Made by a program: the position numbers and the translations under genes
The notes under the pieces: generated by a model
Seen by the model: only the letters and a program-made list of their open reading frames with translations
Database searches by the model: none
Told to the model about the DNA's origin: nothing
NCBI GenBank assembly: GCA_947626195.1
Contig: CANQRF010000003.1
Span: forward strand, 62,001-126,000
Origin: an uncultured Eggerthellaceae bacterium
GTDB taxonomy: Bacteria > Actinomycetota > Coriobacteriia > Coriobacteriales > Eggerthellaceae
Length of the DNA: 64,000 nt
Direction of reading: 5' to 3'
Shown here: piece after piece, positions 26,758 through 38,534 of the stretch
Numbering within the stretch: position 1 is the first letter of the stretch
Layout: each line of letters opens with the position of its first letter

Positions 26758-28695
26758 TCACCGCAGGCCCTCCTCTTCATGGGGCCGGATCCCCATCTTG
26801 TCAACTTTCCGATCGTAGGTGAGAAGCCCGTTCGTCTCCTCCTCCACATCCGAAAGCTGGGTGTACACATAGCCCGCCAAGCCGCTGCCGAACAGGGACT
26901 CCGCTTTGGCAAGCTCTGCGCGCACGGCATTCTGCCATGCTCCCGCGTCGGAGAAATTCTCATAACCGTATGATTGCGAAAGAGCACTGTGGCCGTCAAT
27001 ATAAAGATTCAAGCCGCCGAACTCCGAGATCACAAACGCCCTCGTCGGCTTCACACCCGACCTGTCCGGCCACACCGCGAGCGGACGGAAATAGTTGTGG
27101 ACGCTGAGGAAATCGCCGCATTGGCGATCGTACCAGCCGCTCGCCGCGTCGATGAGGCGCGTCGGATCCTCTCTCCGCGCGATCCTCGTCACTTCGCGGG
27201 CCTCGAACTGCCCCCACGCCTCGTTGAAGAGCACCCATGCGACGATCGAGGGATGGTTCTTCAGGTGCTCGATTGCCTCCACCATCGTGTCGAGCCATTC
27301 GAGCCGGTAGAGCTCGCTCTCCGCCCCCGTGTCCTTCCAACGGTTTGGGTTCTCATCGTCGAACTTCGACCAGCTCGCGCGGAAGAACGACGGCTTGTAG
27401 CTCGTCTGCCAATCGGAATAAGGTCCACCGCCCGTCACCATGTCCTGCCAGACGAGCATTCCCAGACGGTCGCAGTGGTAATACCAGCGGTCGCTTTCTA
27501 TCTTGATGTGCTTTCGCAGCATGTTGAAGTCAAGGCGCTTCATGGCCTCGATGTCGTATATGAGCGCCTCATCAGATGGCGCCGTCAGCATGCCATCCGA
27601 CCAATAGCCTTGGTCGAGCACGCCCTTGAGCAGCAGCTTCTCGCCATTCAGATAAAAATAGCGGTGTCCGTCGGCGTCGAGGCGAAGCTCGATCTCCCGA
27701 AACGCGGTGTAGCTTCTCACCACGTCATCGCCGAAGGAGAGCTCAAGACCATAAAGAACCGGCTGTTCGGGCGACCAAAGGTGCACATCCTGAACCGGCA
27801 ACGTAACGTGCGCCCTGCCATCCGCAGCTTCGCACGAACTGAGGGAAACGAAGTTGCCCTGCTCGTCGAAGAGCTTGGCCGCGAGTCGCTGGGTGCCTGC
27901 AACCTCCGCCTCCACCACCACGCAGCCCTTGTCAGCTTGGGGAAACAGGTGAGCTTTCACGATATGGTCTTTCGGCACCGCTTCGATCCACACCGGTTGC
28001 CAGATGCCCGCCTGCGAGGTGTACCAGATGCCCTCGCGTTCAAGCCGCTGCTTGCCCCGCAACTGCACGCCCTCGTCGCTCGGATCGAAGACGCAGAGCT
28101 CCACAACCACGCCATCCCCCTCCGGTGCATCGCCTCCGGAAGGCCCTTGGCGGCAGAAAGAATCGCGCACGGCATCCGTGATGTCGAAGGAGAACGGCAG
28201 ATAGCCTCCCACATGTGTGCCGACGCAGGTGCCGTTCACCCAGCAGGAGCAGGCATAATCCACGGCCTCGAAATGGAGGATGACCCTCGCATCCCGAAGC
28301 CGCCCGTCCCACGCGGTCCCTCCAGCGGCGGCACGGCAAATCTCCGCATGAGCGATGCGTCTTCGATACCACAGCAAGTTCGTCGGAAGCACATGGCGGT
28401 TCACCCCCGAAAGCACGGTCTCGGGCGTGAACGGCACGATGATCTGCGCGTCATAGCTCTCAGGTGGGGGCGTCGTCGCCCAGGCGCTTGCCGCTTCCTC
28501 CCCCGCATCGATGAGCGAGAAATCCCAGAGCCCGTTGATCGTCAAAAACGAGGCGCGCTCAAACTGCGGATGCGGATGCTCTGCGAGGATGTGCGTAAAA
28601 TCAAGGCCCTCGCCCCACGGCGTGAGAAGCGGTCGCAGCGCCTCGGGCACGCGAACGCGCGGCGCGGCTGCAGCCATTCGCTTCAAATCCAACAT
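26758..28695 (-). CDS. Glycoside hydrolase family 2 (beta-galactosidase/beta-glucuronidase type)
   Basis: About 645 residues with the GH2 order: jelly-roll sugar-binding domain (NGLWDFSL ... VNGTCVGTHVGGYLPF), immunoglobulin-like domain, and TIM barrel (KGVLDQGYW, LRKHIKIES). The acid/base Glu lies in FNEAWG (~490) and the nucleophile Glu in ISEFGG (~555). No signal peptide, so it should be intracellular. Start at ATG 28695 with AGGTGGAG upstream; the frame extends to a GTG at 28707. Because galK and galT follow on the same strand, beta-galactoside cleavage is the most likely role, but glucuronidase activity cannot be excluded. Confidence 0.87.
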   Translation of the reverse strand: MLDLKRMAAAAPRVRVPEALRPLLTPWGEGLDFTHILAEHPHPQFERASFLTINGLWDFSLIDAGEEAASAWATTPPPESYDAQIIVPFTPETVLSGVNRHVLPTNLLWYRRRIAHAEICRAAAGGTAWDGRLRDARVILHFEAVDYACSCWVNGTCVGTHVGGYLPFSFDITDAVRDSFCRQGPSGGDAPEGDGVVVELCVFDPSDEGVQLRGKQRLEREGIWYTSQAGIWQPVWIEAVPKDHIVKAHLFPQADKGCVVVEAEVAGTQRLAAKLFDEQGNFVSLSSCEAADGRAHVTLPVQDVHLWSPEQPVLYGLELSFGDDVVRSYTAFREIELRLDADGHRYFYLNGEKLLLKGVLDQGYWSDGMLTAPSDEALIYDIEAMKRLDFNMLRKHIKIESDRWYYHCDRLGMLVWQDMVTGGGPYSDWQTSYKPSFFRASWSKFDDENPNRWKDTGAESELYRLEWLDTMVEAIEHLKNHPSIVAWVLFNEAWGQFEAREVTRIARREDPTRLIDAASGWYDRQCGDFLSVHNYFRPLAVWPDRSGVKPTRAFVISEFGGLNLYIDGHSALSQSYGYENFSDAGAWQNAVRAELAKAESLFGSGLAGYVYTQLSDVEEETNGLLTYDRKVDKMGIRPHEEEGLR

Positions 28696-29086
28696 GGCAC
28701 GCTCCACCTACTTCTCACTTGTTGTGCCCAACCATTTCGGGAATCCGTGCGAAAGATAGCACAGCGCTAGCCTATCACCGCAGGTGGAGCTTCGCCCCTA
28801 CCTCCCCCACGATGGCGAAAACTTGTTACGTAAGGGTGCTTCGTCACAGCTCAGCAACAGCGGAAAACGCCTGTTCCCGCCGCCAATTCGCACGGAAAAG
28901 CGCCTTCAAGCGCGCAATTTTTTCAAAAAAGTGTCCAAAGTTACGTAACCCCCAAATCATTCTTACGCGAAGCAAACAAACAACCCGAATGATTCGGGTC
29001 GCCTGATTCCCGAACATAAAATCAAACGCAGTTTGAAGGTAAACCACGAGTTCAGCCCACGAGGGGCGAACGAGAGGGAGGCACGA
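28696..29086. promoter_or_regulatory. Divergent promoter region of the GH2 and oxc genes, with TTACGTAA sites
   Basis: About 390 bases without a gene. TGTTACGTAAGG at 28824-28835 and the perfect palindrome GTTACGTAAC at 28940-28949 share the core TTACGTAA and are 116 bp apart. A second palindrome, ACCCGAAT-G-ATTCGGGT (28983-28999), lies about 90 bases before oxc. These are operator candidates. The region between is AT-richer than the flanking genes. Confidence 0.45.
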
Positions 29087-30814
29087 ATGGATACTGCAAC
29101 GACAACCACGAACCTCACCGATGGCATGCATATTCTTGCTGACGCTCTTCTCAAGAACGGCATCAATAAGATGTATGGCGTTATCGGCATTCCGGTGACC
29201 GACGTCGCCCGCATCGGGCAGGGTGATGGCATCCGCTACATCGGCTTCCGCCACGAGGCGGACGCCGGCAACGCTGCCGCCGCCGAGGGATTCCTCACCG
29301 GCAAGCCCGGCCTCTTCGTCACCGTTTCCGCGCCGGGTTACCTGAACGGCTTGGCGCCGCTGAAGGCCGCGACGGTCAACGGGTTCCCCTGCATCATGAT
29401 GTCAGGGTCTTCCACAAGGAACATCGTCGACATGGGCGAAGGCGATTACGAGGGCCTCGACCAGCTCAACTACGCGAAGCCGTTCTGCAAGGCGGCCTAC
29501 CGTATCGATCGCCCCGAGGACATCGCCCTCGGCGTCGCCCGCGCCATCCGCGCCGCCTCTTCCGGCCGTCCGGGCGGCGTCTATCTCGACCTTCCCGGCG
29601 AGATGCTCGGAGCCACGATGGATCAGGCCGCGGCTGACGCGACGCTGTTCGAGGTCGTCGACCCGAAGCCGGCGATGATCCCCGCGCAGGCATCCATCGA
29701 CCGTGCGCTTGATCTGCTCGCCAACGCGAAGCAGCCGCTCGTCTACATCGGCAAGGGTGCGGCACTCGCGCAAGCCGAGGACGAAGTGAACGCCTTCATC
29801 GAGCAGACCGGCATCCCCTATCTTGCCATGTCGATGGCGAAGGGCCTCATCCCCGACGACAACCCGCTCAACAGCGGCTCCTGCCGTGGCGCGACGATGC
29901 GCGGCGCCGACGTGGTGCTTCTGATCGGCGCACGCCTCAACTGGATGCTCAACTTCGGCATCGGCAAAGCGTGGAATCCCGATGTGAAGTTCATCCAGAT
30001 CGACATCGATCCCACCGAGATCGACAACTCCCGCCAAATCGTCGCCCCGATCGTCGGCGACATCAAATCCGCCATGGGCCTTCTGCTCGAGGGCCTGAAG
30101 AAGATCCCCGTCAAGGCTCCGCAGGCATGGGTCGATTCGCTGAACGAGGCGAAGAAGGTCAACGTCGCGAAGTTCGCGACCCGCACCGAGGCCGACACCG
30201 TTCCGATGACCCACTACAACGCACTTGGCGCCGTGAAGAAGGTCATGGACATGAACCCCGACGTCTACCTCGTGAACGAGGGCGCGAACACCCTCGACGA
30301 CTGCCGCGACATCGTGAACATCTATAAGCCGCGCCATCGCCTCGATTGCGGCACCTGGGGCGTTATGGGCGTCGGCACCGGCTATGCCATCGGAGCCGCC
30401 GTCACCACCGGCGAGTCCGTGGTCTCCATCCACGGCGACTCGGCATTCGGCTTCGACGGCATGGAAGTTGAGACCGCCTGCCGCTACAACCTCCCGATCG
30501 TGTTCATGGTCTTCAACAACGGCGGCATCTATCGTGGCGACTTCGAGAACATCGGCACCGACGGCGACCCTTCGCCGCTCACGCTCATGGCCTCGGCACG
30601 TTACGACAAGATGATCGAGGCGTTCGGCGGCGTCGGCTACAACGCGACCACGCCGGCTGAAGTGGAGCAGATGCTCACCGAGGCGCTCGCGGCGAAGAAG
30701 CCGGCACTCATCAACGTCGTCATCGACATCCATACCGGCAAAGAGTCCGGCCACATCGGAAACCTCAATCCGGTTCCCGTCAAAGGCCCCTTGGCTCCCA
30801 AGCCGACAGCTTAA
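29087..30814 (+). CDS. oxc: Oxalyl-CoA decarboxylase
   Basis: 575 residues. A ThDP-dependent enzyme that converts oxalyl-CoA to formyl-CoA and CO2. The catalytic Glu lies in FRHEADA (~56) and the Mg-ThDP motif starts GDSAFGFDGME (~450) and ends in NNGG. The central domain shows GKGAALAQAE and GARLNWMLNFG, as in oxalyl-CoA decarboxylases rather than acetolactate synthases. Start ATG 29087 has GGGAGG upstream; a frame to 29033 is not supported. No formyl-CoA transferase gene is present in the window, so the CoA cycle partner must be elsewhere. An AEC-type permease follows 155 bases downstream. Confidence 0.92.
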   Translation: MDTATTTTNLTDGMHILADALLKNGINKMYGVIGIPVTDVARIGQGDGIRYIGFRHEADAGNAAAAEGFLTGKPGLFVTVSAPGYLNGLAPLKAATVNGFPCIMMSGSSTRNIVDMGEGDYEGLDQLNYAKPFCKAAYRIDRPEDIALGVARAIRAASSGRPGGVYLDLPGEMLGATMDQAAADATLFEVVDPKPAMIPAQASIDRALDLLANAKQPLVYIGKGAALAQAEDEVNAFIEQTGIPYLAMSMAKGLIPDDNPLNSGSCRGATMRGADVVLLIGARLNWMLNFGIGKAWNPDVKFIQIDIDPTEIDNSRQIVAPIVGDIKSAMGLLLEGLKKIPVKAPQAWVDSLNEAKKVNVAKFATRTEADTVPMTHYNALGAVKKVMDMNPDVYLVNEGANTLDDCRDIVNIYKPRHRLDCGTWGVMGVGTGYAIGAAVTTGESVVSIHGDSAFGFDGMEVETACRYNLPIVFMVFNNGGIYRGDFENIGTDGDPSPLTLMASARYDKMIEAFGGVGYNATTPAEVEQMLTEALAAKKPALINVVIDIHTGKESGHIGNLNPVPVKGPLAPKPTA

Positions 30815-30826
30815 CGAGGTTTTAAA

Positions 30827-30856
30827 TCGGGGGGCGTTCCACACGGCGCCTCCCGA
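30827..30856 (+). terminator. Hairpin between oxc and the AEC permease gene
   Basis: TCGGGGGGCG (30827-30836) pairs with CGCCTCCCGA (30847-30856) with one G-U pair and a 10-base loop. A weak T-stretch (CCCTTTG) follows. It could attenuate transcription from oxc into the permease gene. Confidence 0.45.
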
Positions 30857-30969
30857 TAGGCCCTTTGACCATCACGCGGCGATTTACCCAACGAGCACCC
30901 GGCAAACCACCACATGAGGCCAAACACGTAAGGTGAAAACACGAAAACGAAGGAAAGGAGTGTGACGCG

Positions 30970-32202
30970 ATGGTTGACATATTAGTCAATGACATTATCC
31001 CGATTCTCGTCATCATGATTCTGGGATACCTCTGCGGCAAGTTTGCGTACTTCTCCGACGAACAACGCCAAGGTTTCAACAAGCTCGTCCTTAACGTCGC
31101 ATTGCCAGCAGCCCTCTTCGTGTCTATCGTTAAAGCAACACGGGAGATGCTCATTCAGGACATTACGCTGACGCTCATCAGCCTCATCGGCACCGTCGGC
31201 ATGTTCATGCTGAGCTTTTTGCTCTGCCGTCTGTTCTTCAAGCACAATATCCAAGAGGCAGCCGTCTGCGCATTGATCGCCGGCTCTCCGACCATCGGGT
31301 TCTTGGGATTCGCGGTGCTCGACCCGATTTACGGCAATAACGTCGATACGAACCTTGTTATCGCTATCGTCGCCATTATCGTAAACGCGATCACGATCCC
31401 CATCGGGTTCTACCTGATCAACATCGGCCTGAACCATGATAAGAACCTCGCGAAGGTGAAGAGCGACCATGCCGCCGCCTTGGCGACCGCCGCCGGCACC
31501 TCCGTTGCCGCCGCCGCGAGCGTCGTCGGTGCTCCGACCGAAGCCGCTCCTGCAGAGGCCGCGAAGGCGACAGACGCGAAGGCCGACAAGAAGCTCCATC
31601 ACGCTGAGGAGAAGCTCGACAAAGCCCAAGCGCACCTTGCGAAGGTCGAGGCCAGAGAAGAGGCCAAGGCCGAGCTGGCCGCCGCAAAGGCGAAGGATCC
31701 CCATTACAAAAAGCCCCCGAATCCCAACGTCAAGGCGATTACCGACGCCCTCAAAGAGCCGGTCGTGTGGTCTCCGCTCGTGGCCGTCGCCCTCGTTATC
31801 GTTGGTGTTCAGGTGCCGTCTGTGGTTGACCCCTGCTTCGAGCTTATCGCGAAGGCGAACTCCGGCGTTGCCGTTCTCGCCGCTGGCATGGCCCTCTCGA
31901 CCGTGAAGTTCAGCCTCGGCGCCGAGACGCTGTGGAACACGTTCTTCCGTCTGATCCTCACCCCTGCCGTCATCATGGCAGCCGGCCTGATCTTCGGCAT
32001 GGCAGGCGACGGGGACAAGCTCCCGATGCTCGTCATGGCCGTGGCTCTGCCTCCGGCGTTCTCAGGCATCATCATCTCGGCACGCTACAACATCTACGTT
32101 CAGGAAGGCGCTTCCTCGGTGGCGGTCTCGACCGTCGGGTTCGCCGTCACCGCGATTCTGTGGGTGTGGCTCGTGCCTGTGGTCATGGGAATGGTCGGGT
32201 AA
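30970..32202 (+). CDS. AEC-family permease, candidate oxalate/organic-acid carrier
   Basis: 410 residues. Ten predicted helices in two bundles of five separated by a large cytoplasmic loop, as in auxin-efflux-carrier/MdcF-type transporters (first bundle to ~160; second from ~260, including AGMALSTVKFSLG). The central loop (~165-250) is unusually long and made of Ala/Lys/Glu-rich sequence (ATDAKADKKLHHAEEKLDKA), predicted coiled coil. Its place directly after oxc suggests a role with oxalate or formate, which is inference. RBS: AAAGGAG before ATG 30970. A strong terminator follows. Confidence 0.83.
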   Translation: MVDILVNDIIPILVIMILGYLCGKFAYFSDEQRQGFNKLVLNVALPAALFVSIVKATREMLIQDITLTLISLIGTVGMFMLSFLLCRLFFKHNIQEAAVCALIAGSPTIGFLGFAVLDPIYGNNVDTNLVIAIVAIIVNAITIPIGFYLINIGLNHDKNLAKVKSDHAAALATAAGTSVAAAASVVGAPTEAAPAEAAKATDAKADKKLHHAEEKLDKAQAHLAKVEAREEAKAELAAAKAKDPHYKKPPNPNVKAITDALKEPVVWSPLVAVALVIVGVQVPSVVDPCFELIAKANSGVAVLAAGMALSTVKFSLGAETLWNTFFRLILTPAVIMAAGLIFGMAGDGDKLPMLVMAVALPPAFSGIIISARYNIYVQEGASSVAVSTVGFAVTAILWVWLVPVVMGMVG

Positions 32203-32256
32203 CGAGATTTTACGCCGAGCCTTTTTGAAATCGAAAACAGAGGCGAGTTTTGCACC

Positions 32257-32290
32257 AGCCCCGAGTCTCACCGCTCGGGGCTTTTTGTTT
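32257..32290 (+). terminator. Rho-independent terminator of the oxc-permease unit
   Basis: AGCCCCGAG (32257-32265) pairs with CTCGGGGCT (32274-32282), followed by TTTTTGTTT. Confidence 0.88.
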
Positions 32291-32362
32291 GCCTGATGAG
32301 GTTGCGTTTTACAAGAGCGGAACGGTATGGCGGCATCGCAATGGGTTGCTCACCTGCATCCC

Positions 32363-32368
32363 TATAAT
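32363..32368 (+). promoter_or_regulatory. Possible -10 box of nifJ
   Basis: TATAAT lies 56 bases before the nifJ ATG. No matching -35 at 16-18 bases is evident, so support is modest. Confidence 0.35.
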
Positions 32369-32424
32369 GAACGGAAAGGGCATTTGAGAAAAAGACCAAT
32401 CATGGGAATCGAAAAGGAACGAAC

Positions 32425-36225
<3,801 letters not shown>

Positions 36226-36343
36226 AACCCACCGGCTAAAGATGGTGCTCCACACCTGCATGGCCGATGTTACGGTCATGCAGAGCAAAAGCGTTGTGCC
36301 GTCATCGTGTCTGGGCATGGGGCCATTGTGCGCCCCATGTCAC

Positions 36344-36367
36344 AAAAAAGCCCGCCGGAGCGGGCTT
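36344..36367 (-). terminator. Terminator of the 36.4-36.7 kb micro-operon
   Basis: AAGCCCGC (36348-36355) pairs with GCGGGCTT (36360-36367), and leftward reading gives a run of six T. It lies 13 bases after the 73-residue gene. Confidence 0.75.
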
Positions 36368-36379
36368 CAGGATTTGGTG

Positions 36380-36601
36380 TTAAGCGATCCTCTTTGAGAC
36401 TTCCTGTTCCCTTCTGAGTCTCGCCTTTCCGGCGTCAGAGTTGTAATACGCTTCGCGCATGTGCTGTTCTATCTTGTCCAATGTTGTTTCAACTGTTTTA
36501 AATTTCCCTGCCTCACCGACAGCAAGGCCGTTTCCAGGCACATGGGGGAAACTCTCAAATTGCCACCGATAGGCAAGGCTTCGTTTGTCGAGCTTCGTCA
36601 T
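36380..36601 (-). CDS. Unrecognised 73-residue protein
   Basis: Charged, soluble, mostly helical in the second half (TLDKIEQHMREAYYN, ARLRREQEVSKR). A strong SD (GGAGGTGA) lies upstream inside the preceding small gene. The ATG overlaps that gene's TGA. No family recognised. The size, basic helical tail and coupling would fit an antitoxin or small accessory subunit, but this is a guess. Confidence 0.65.
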   Translation of the reverse strand: MTKLDKRSLAYRWQFESFPHVPGNGLAVGEAGKFKTVETTLDKIEQHMREAYYNSDAGKARLRREQEVSKRIA

Positions 36602-36747
36602 AACTCCCTCACCTCCAAGAAATAGACCAGTTTGCCATCGCTATCCACCGCTGACTCAACATCACCATTAAGCACATACCGCACATACGATGACATGATA
36701 ACTTCGTCATTGTCAATATCTCCCGCAATGTGCTTGATGGGGTTCAT
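36598..36747 (-). CDS. Unrecognised 49-residue protein coupled to the 73-residue gene
   Basis: A short frame beginning MNPIKHIAGDIDNDEV and ending KLVYFLEVREL, with TGA overlapping the next ATG as ATGA. It carries the downstream gene's SD in its last codons. Its own RBS is poor. Immediately upstream is a duplicated 13-base unit (ATCTAACAGCATC, 36746-36771). Acidic protein; no family recognised. Confidence 0.45.
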   Translation of the reverse strand: MNPIKHIAGDIDNDEVIMSSYVRYVLNGDVESAVDSDGKLVYFLEVREL

Positions 36748-36837
36748 CTAACAGCATCATCTAACAGCATCATCTGATGTGGTAATGCGATTCATTTCAA
36801 TGAGGTGCTTCAAAGCGGTTATGGGCGAAAACGGCAG

Positions 36838-36963
36838 TTACTTTTGTTCGACCGAAGCGGTTCGGTAAATTAACGCAATGCCGATGACCGACTGCACTAA
36901 CATGACTGCCGCAGACAAAGCCAACATGCCCGCCAAGATAAAACTTGTAATCATCTCAACCAT
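36838..36963 (-). CDS. Possible 41-residue single-helix membrane peptide
   Basis: The frame reads MVEMITSFILAGMLALS and then AAVMLVQSVIGIALIY, ending in a polar RTASVEQK tail: one transmembrane helix with a short charged C-terminus. GGGG lies six bases before the ATG. The layout resembles holin-like or type I toxin peptides. No antisense RNA can be demonstrated from sequence alone. Confidence 0.35.
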   Translation of the reverse strand: MVEMITSFILAGMLALSAAVMLVQSVIGIALIYRTASVEQK

Positions 36964-37066
36964 GTATGACCCCGTCGAAAGATGCTCTGCGTATTGAATG
37001 AATTGAAGCTGAACGAATTTGCAATCTCGGTTTCATAATGCTTGAGCGTGGGCGATAGTTGGGCGA

Positions 37067-37501
37067 TTATTGCGGCACCAGGCTTCCGTACTCGCGCTCC
37101 ATTGCCGTCTTCGTCACCACCCATTGTTTTCCGTATTTGCGGGCGTCTACGCCGGAGACGATTTTGCCGTAGGAGACCGCTTTTCTCAACGTTGATTCAC
37201 TCAAGCCCCAAAGTTCGGTTGCATCAGCGAACGACATGAGTCCGTCGAAAGGCGTTATCTGCGTAACTCCATGCTCCCAGAGTTCGTCACAAGAGAGGTC
37301 GATGTCGTCGTTCCAGACTATGCCGTAGCCACCCACGTCGACCTCGACGCTGGCGAAAAGTACCTCGTCTTCAAGCGGCTTAAAGGCGTCGAATCTCCTG
37401 AGAAGCGGGTTGACGTCATAGGTCTTTGTGGTCCCGTCCGAGAATAAGACGCTCAGTCTCTTATTTGGGAGAGGGTATATATCTTTGACTTTATGAAACA
37501 T
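37067..37501 (-). CDS. DUF2442 protein with C-terminal DNA-binding-like domain
   Basis: 144 residues. The DUF2442 domain (~1-80) reads VLFSDGTTKTYDVNPLL and ends in GYGIVWNDDIDLSCDELW. It is followed by a predicted HTH of about 50 residues: MSFADATELWGLSESTLRK then YGKQWVVTKTAMEREYG, resembling an excisionase/MerR-like fold. RBS AAGG seven bases before ATG 37501. It lies 15 bases after the DUF4160 gene. DUF4160/DUF2442 pairs are common small mobile modules of unknown function; the HTH here probably binds the palindrome at 37801 (inference). Confidence 0.82.
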   Translation of the reverse strand: MFHKVKDIYPLPNKRLSVLFSDGTTKTYDVNPLLRRFDAFKPLEDEVLFASVEVDVGGYGIVWNDDIDLSCDELWEHGVTQITPFDGLMSFADATELWGLSESTLRKAVSYGKIVSGVDARKYGKQWVVTKTAMEREYGSLVPQ

Positions 37502-37516
37502 GTCAAACCTTCTTTC

Positions 37517-37771
37517 CTACATGAGGGGATCGAGCTTTTTGAACTCTTGCGTCTCCCACATCTCAAGAAGGGCTTCGCGGTTGATTGCTATCCATTCTCT
37601 CACCAGATCGGTGGCTCTGGTGGGGAACCCTCCGTCTATGAGTTCGCCTGTCCTGATGTTGAAAGCCGCCGTATCCTCATCGTAAATGGCATGGATATGG
37701 GGCGGATTGTGCTCCGACTGAAGAAAGTACATTCTGATTACGATTCCGTAGAACCTTGCAAGCGTAGGCAT
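37517..37771 (-). CDS. DUF4160 protein
   Basis: 84 residues with the family core FYGIVIRMYFLQSEHNPPHIH (first 20 residues recognisable) then AIYDEDTAAFNI and a C-terminal WIAINREALLEMWE helix. GGAG lies five bases before ATG 37771. First gene of a two-gene unit with DUF2442. Function unknown; a toxin-antitoxin-like role has been suggested for such pairs from genome context only. Confidence 0.85.
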   Translation of the reverse strand: MPTLARFYGIVIRMYFLQSEHNPPHIHAIYDEDTAAFNIRTGELIDGGFPTRATDLVREWIAINREALLEMWETQEFKKLDPLM

Positions 37772-37798
37772 TCTTACTCCGTTCTCTTGGCTGAAACA

Positions 37799-37822
37799 AT
37801 TATATCACGTTAACGTGATATA
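37799..37822 (-). promoter_or_regulatory. Promoter -10 overlapping a perfect 22-bp palindrome (DUF4160/DUF2442 operator)
   Basis: Positions 37801-37822 are a perfect palindrome of half-site TATATCACGTT. Read leftward its end forms TATAAT (37804-37799), about 28 bases before the DUF4160 ATG. A protein bound here would cover the -10 box, which fits autorepression by the HTH in the DUF2442 protein. Confidence 0.7.
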
Positions 37823-37849
37823 TGTTGCCGTGAGTACCGGACGAGGGGG

Positions 37850-38428
37850 CTAAGTGTGTTTTTCGAGAAGCCTTCCGTTGTCGTTCCATTCGCCATACAT
37901 GATGCCGAGCTTGGTGTTGGCCACAAGTTTTTCGAGCCGAGCGTTAAACAGTTCGGGATTGTTCTTTTTTATTTGGATGGTGTCGGCGCGTACCCGCTGA
38001 TAAAGTGGCGGAAACTTTCTGAATGTCGAGTAGCAGCGCGCCGCCTTAAGGGCATTCATAATGTCGGGATCAATCGTGAAACTTCTCGGTCCTAGCGGAG
38101 GCAAGACGGCACGACCGGCGTTCGTCATCAGTCCGAGACGTTCGAGACGGCGCACGCGTTCCTTGTTGAGTTCCGACCAGATGCTGCCCGGTCGTCTTGG
38201 CGCAAGTCGCTGAGCGGTAACGCCGTTTTCGAGACGCTTGGTCGTCGAATCAATCCAGCCGAAGCAGAGCGCTTCCTCGACGGCGTCCACATACCAAAAC
38301 GTATCGTCGTTGCCGGGTCGTCCCCGCTTGACCACGACCCAACATTCCGGCTCCGTTTTATGATGTTCGACAAGCCAAGCCCGCAACTCATGACGATTCT
38401 TGACGTCGAGCAGGTTTATCGGCTTCAT
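37850..38428 (-). CDS. YdeI/OmpD-associated family protein
   Basis: 192 residues. Family motifs: AWLVEHHKTEPECWVVV, AVEEALCFGWIDSTTKRLE, LAPRRPGSIWSELNKERV, and the bacteriocin-protection-like C-terminal half. Cytoplasmic and of unknown biochemical function. Start at ATG 38428 (KPINLLDV) with GGAGG upstream, matching the usual family N-terminus; the frame extends to 38458. Confidence 0.8.
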   Translation of the reverse strand: MKPINLLDVKNRHELRAWLVEHHKTEPECWVVVKRGRPGNDDTFWYVDAVEEALCFGWIDSTTKRLENGVTAQRLAPRRPGSIWSELNKERVRRLERLGLMTNAGRAVLPPLGPRSFTIDPDIMNALKAARCYSTFRKFPPLYQRVRADTIQIKKNNPELFNARLEKLVANTKLGIMYGEWNDNGRLLEKHT

Positions 38429-38534
38429 GCTTTCGGCAGCCTCCGGTTTCCCCATCAATCGTTCTTATAACCGCTCTTGCAACCCTCGAGATTCATGCGC
38501 TATCGTTTGCAATACACGGCTAGTGCATGAAAGA

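Noticed and set aside
29402-30844. 480-codon open frame on the minus strand
   Set aside because: Fully antisense to oxc, with His/Val/Asp-rich low-complexity composition typical of shadow frames.
36316-36339. CATGGGG/CCCCATG hairpin after nifJ considered as the nifJ terminator
   Set aside because: It is followed by an A-run rather than T on the plus strand, so it does not fit a rho-independent terminator.
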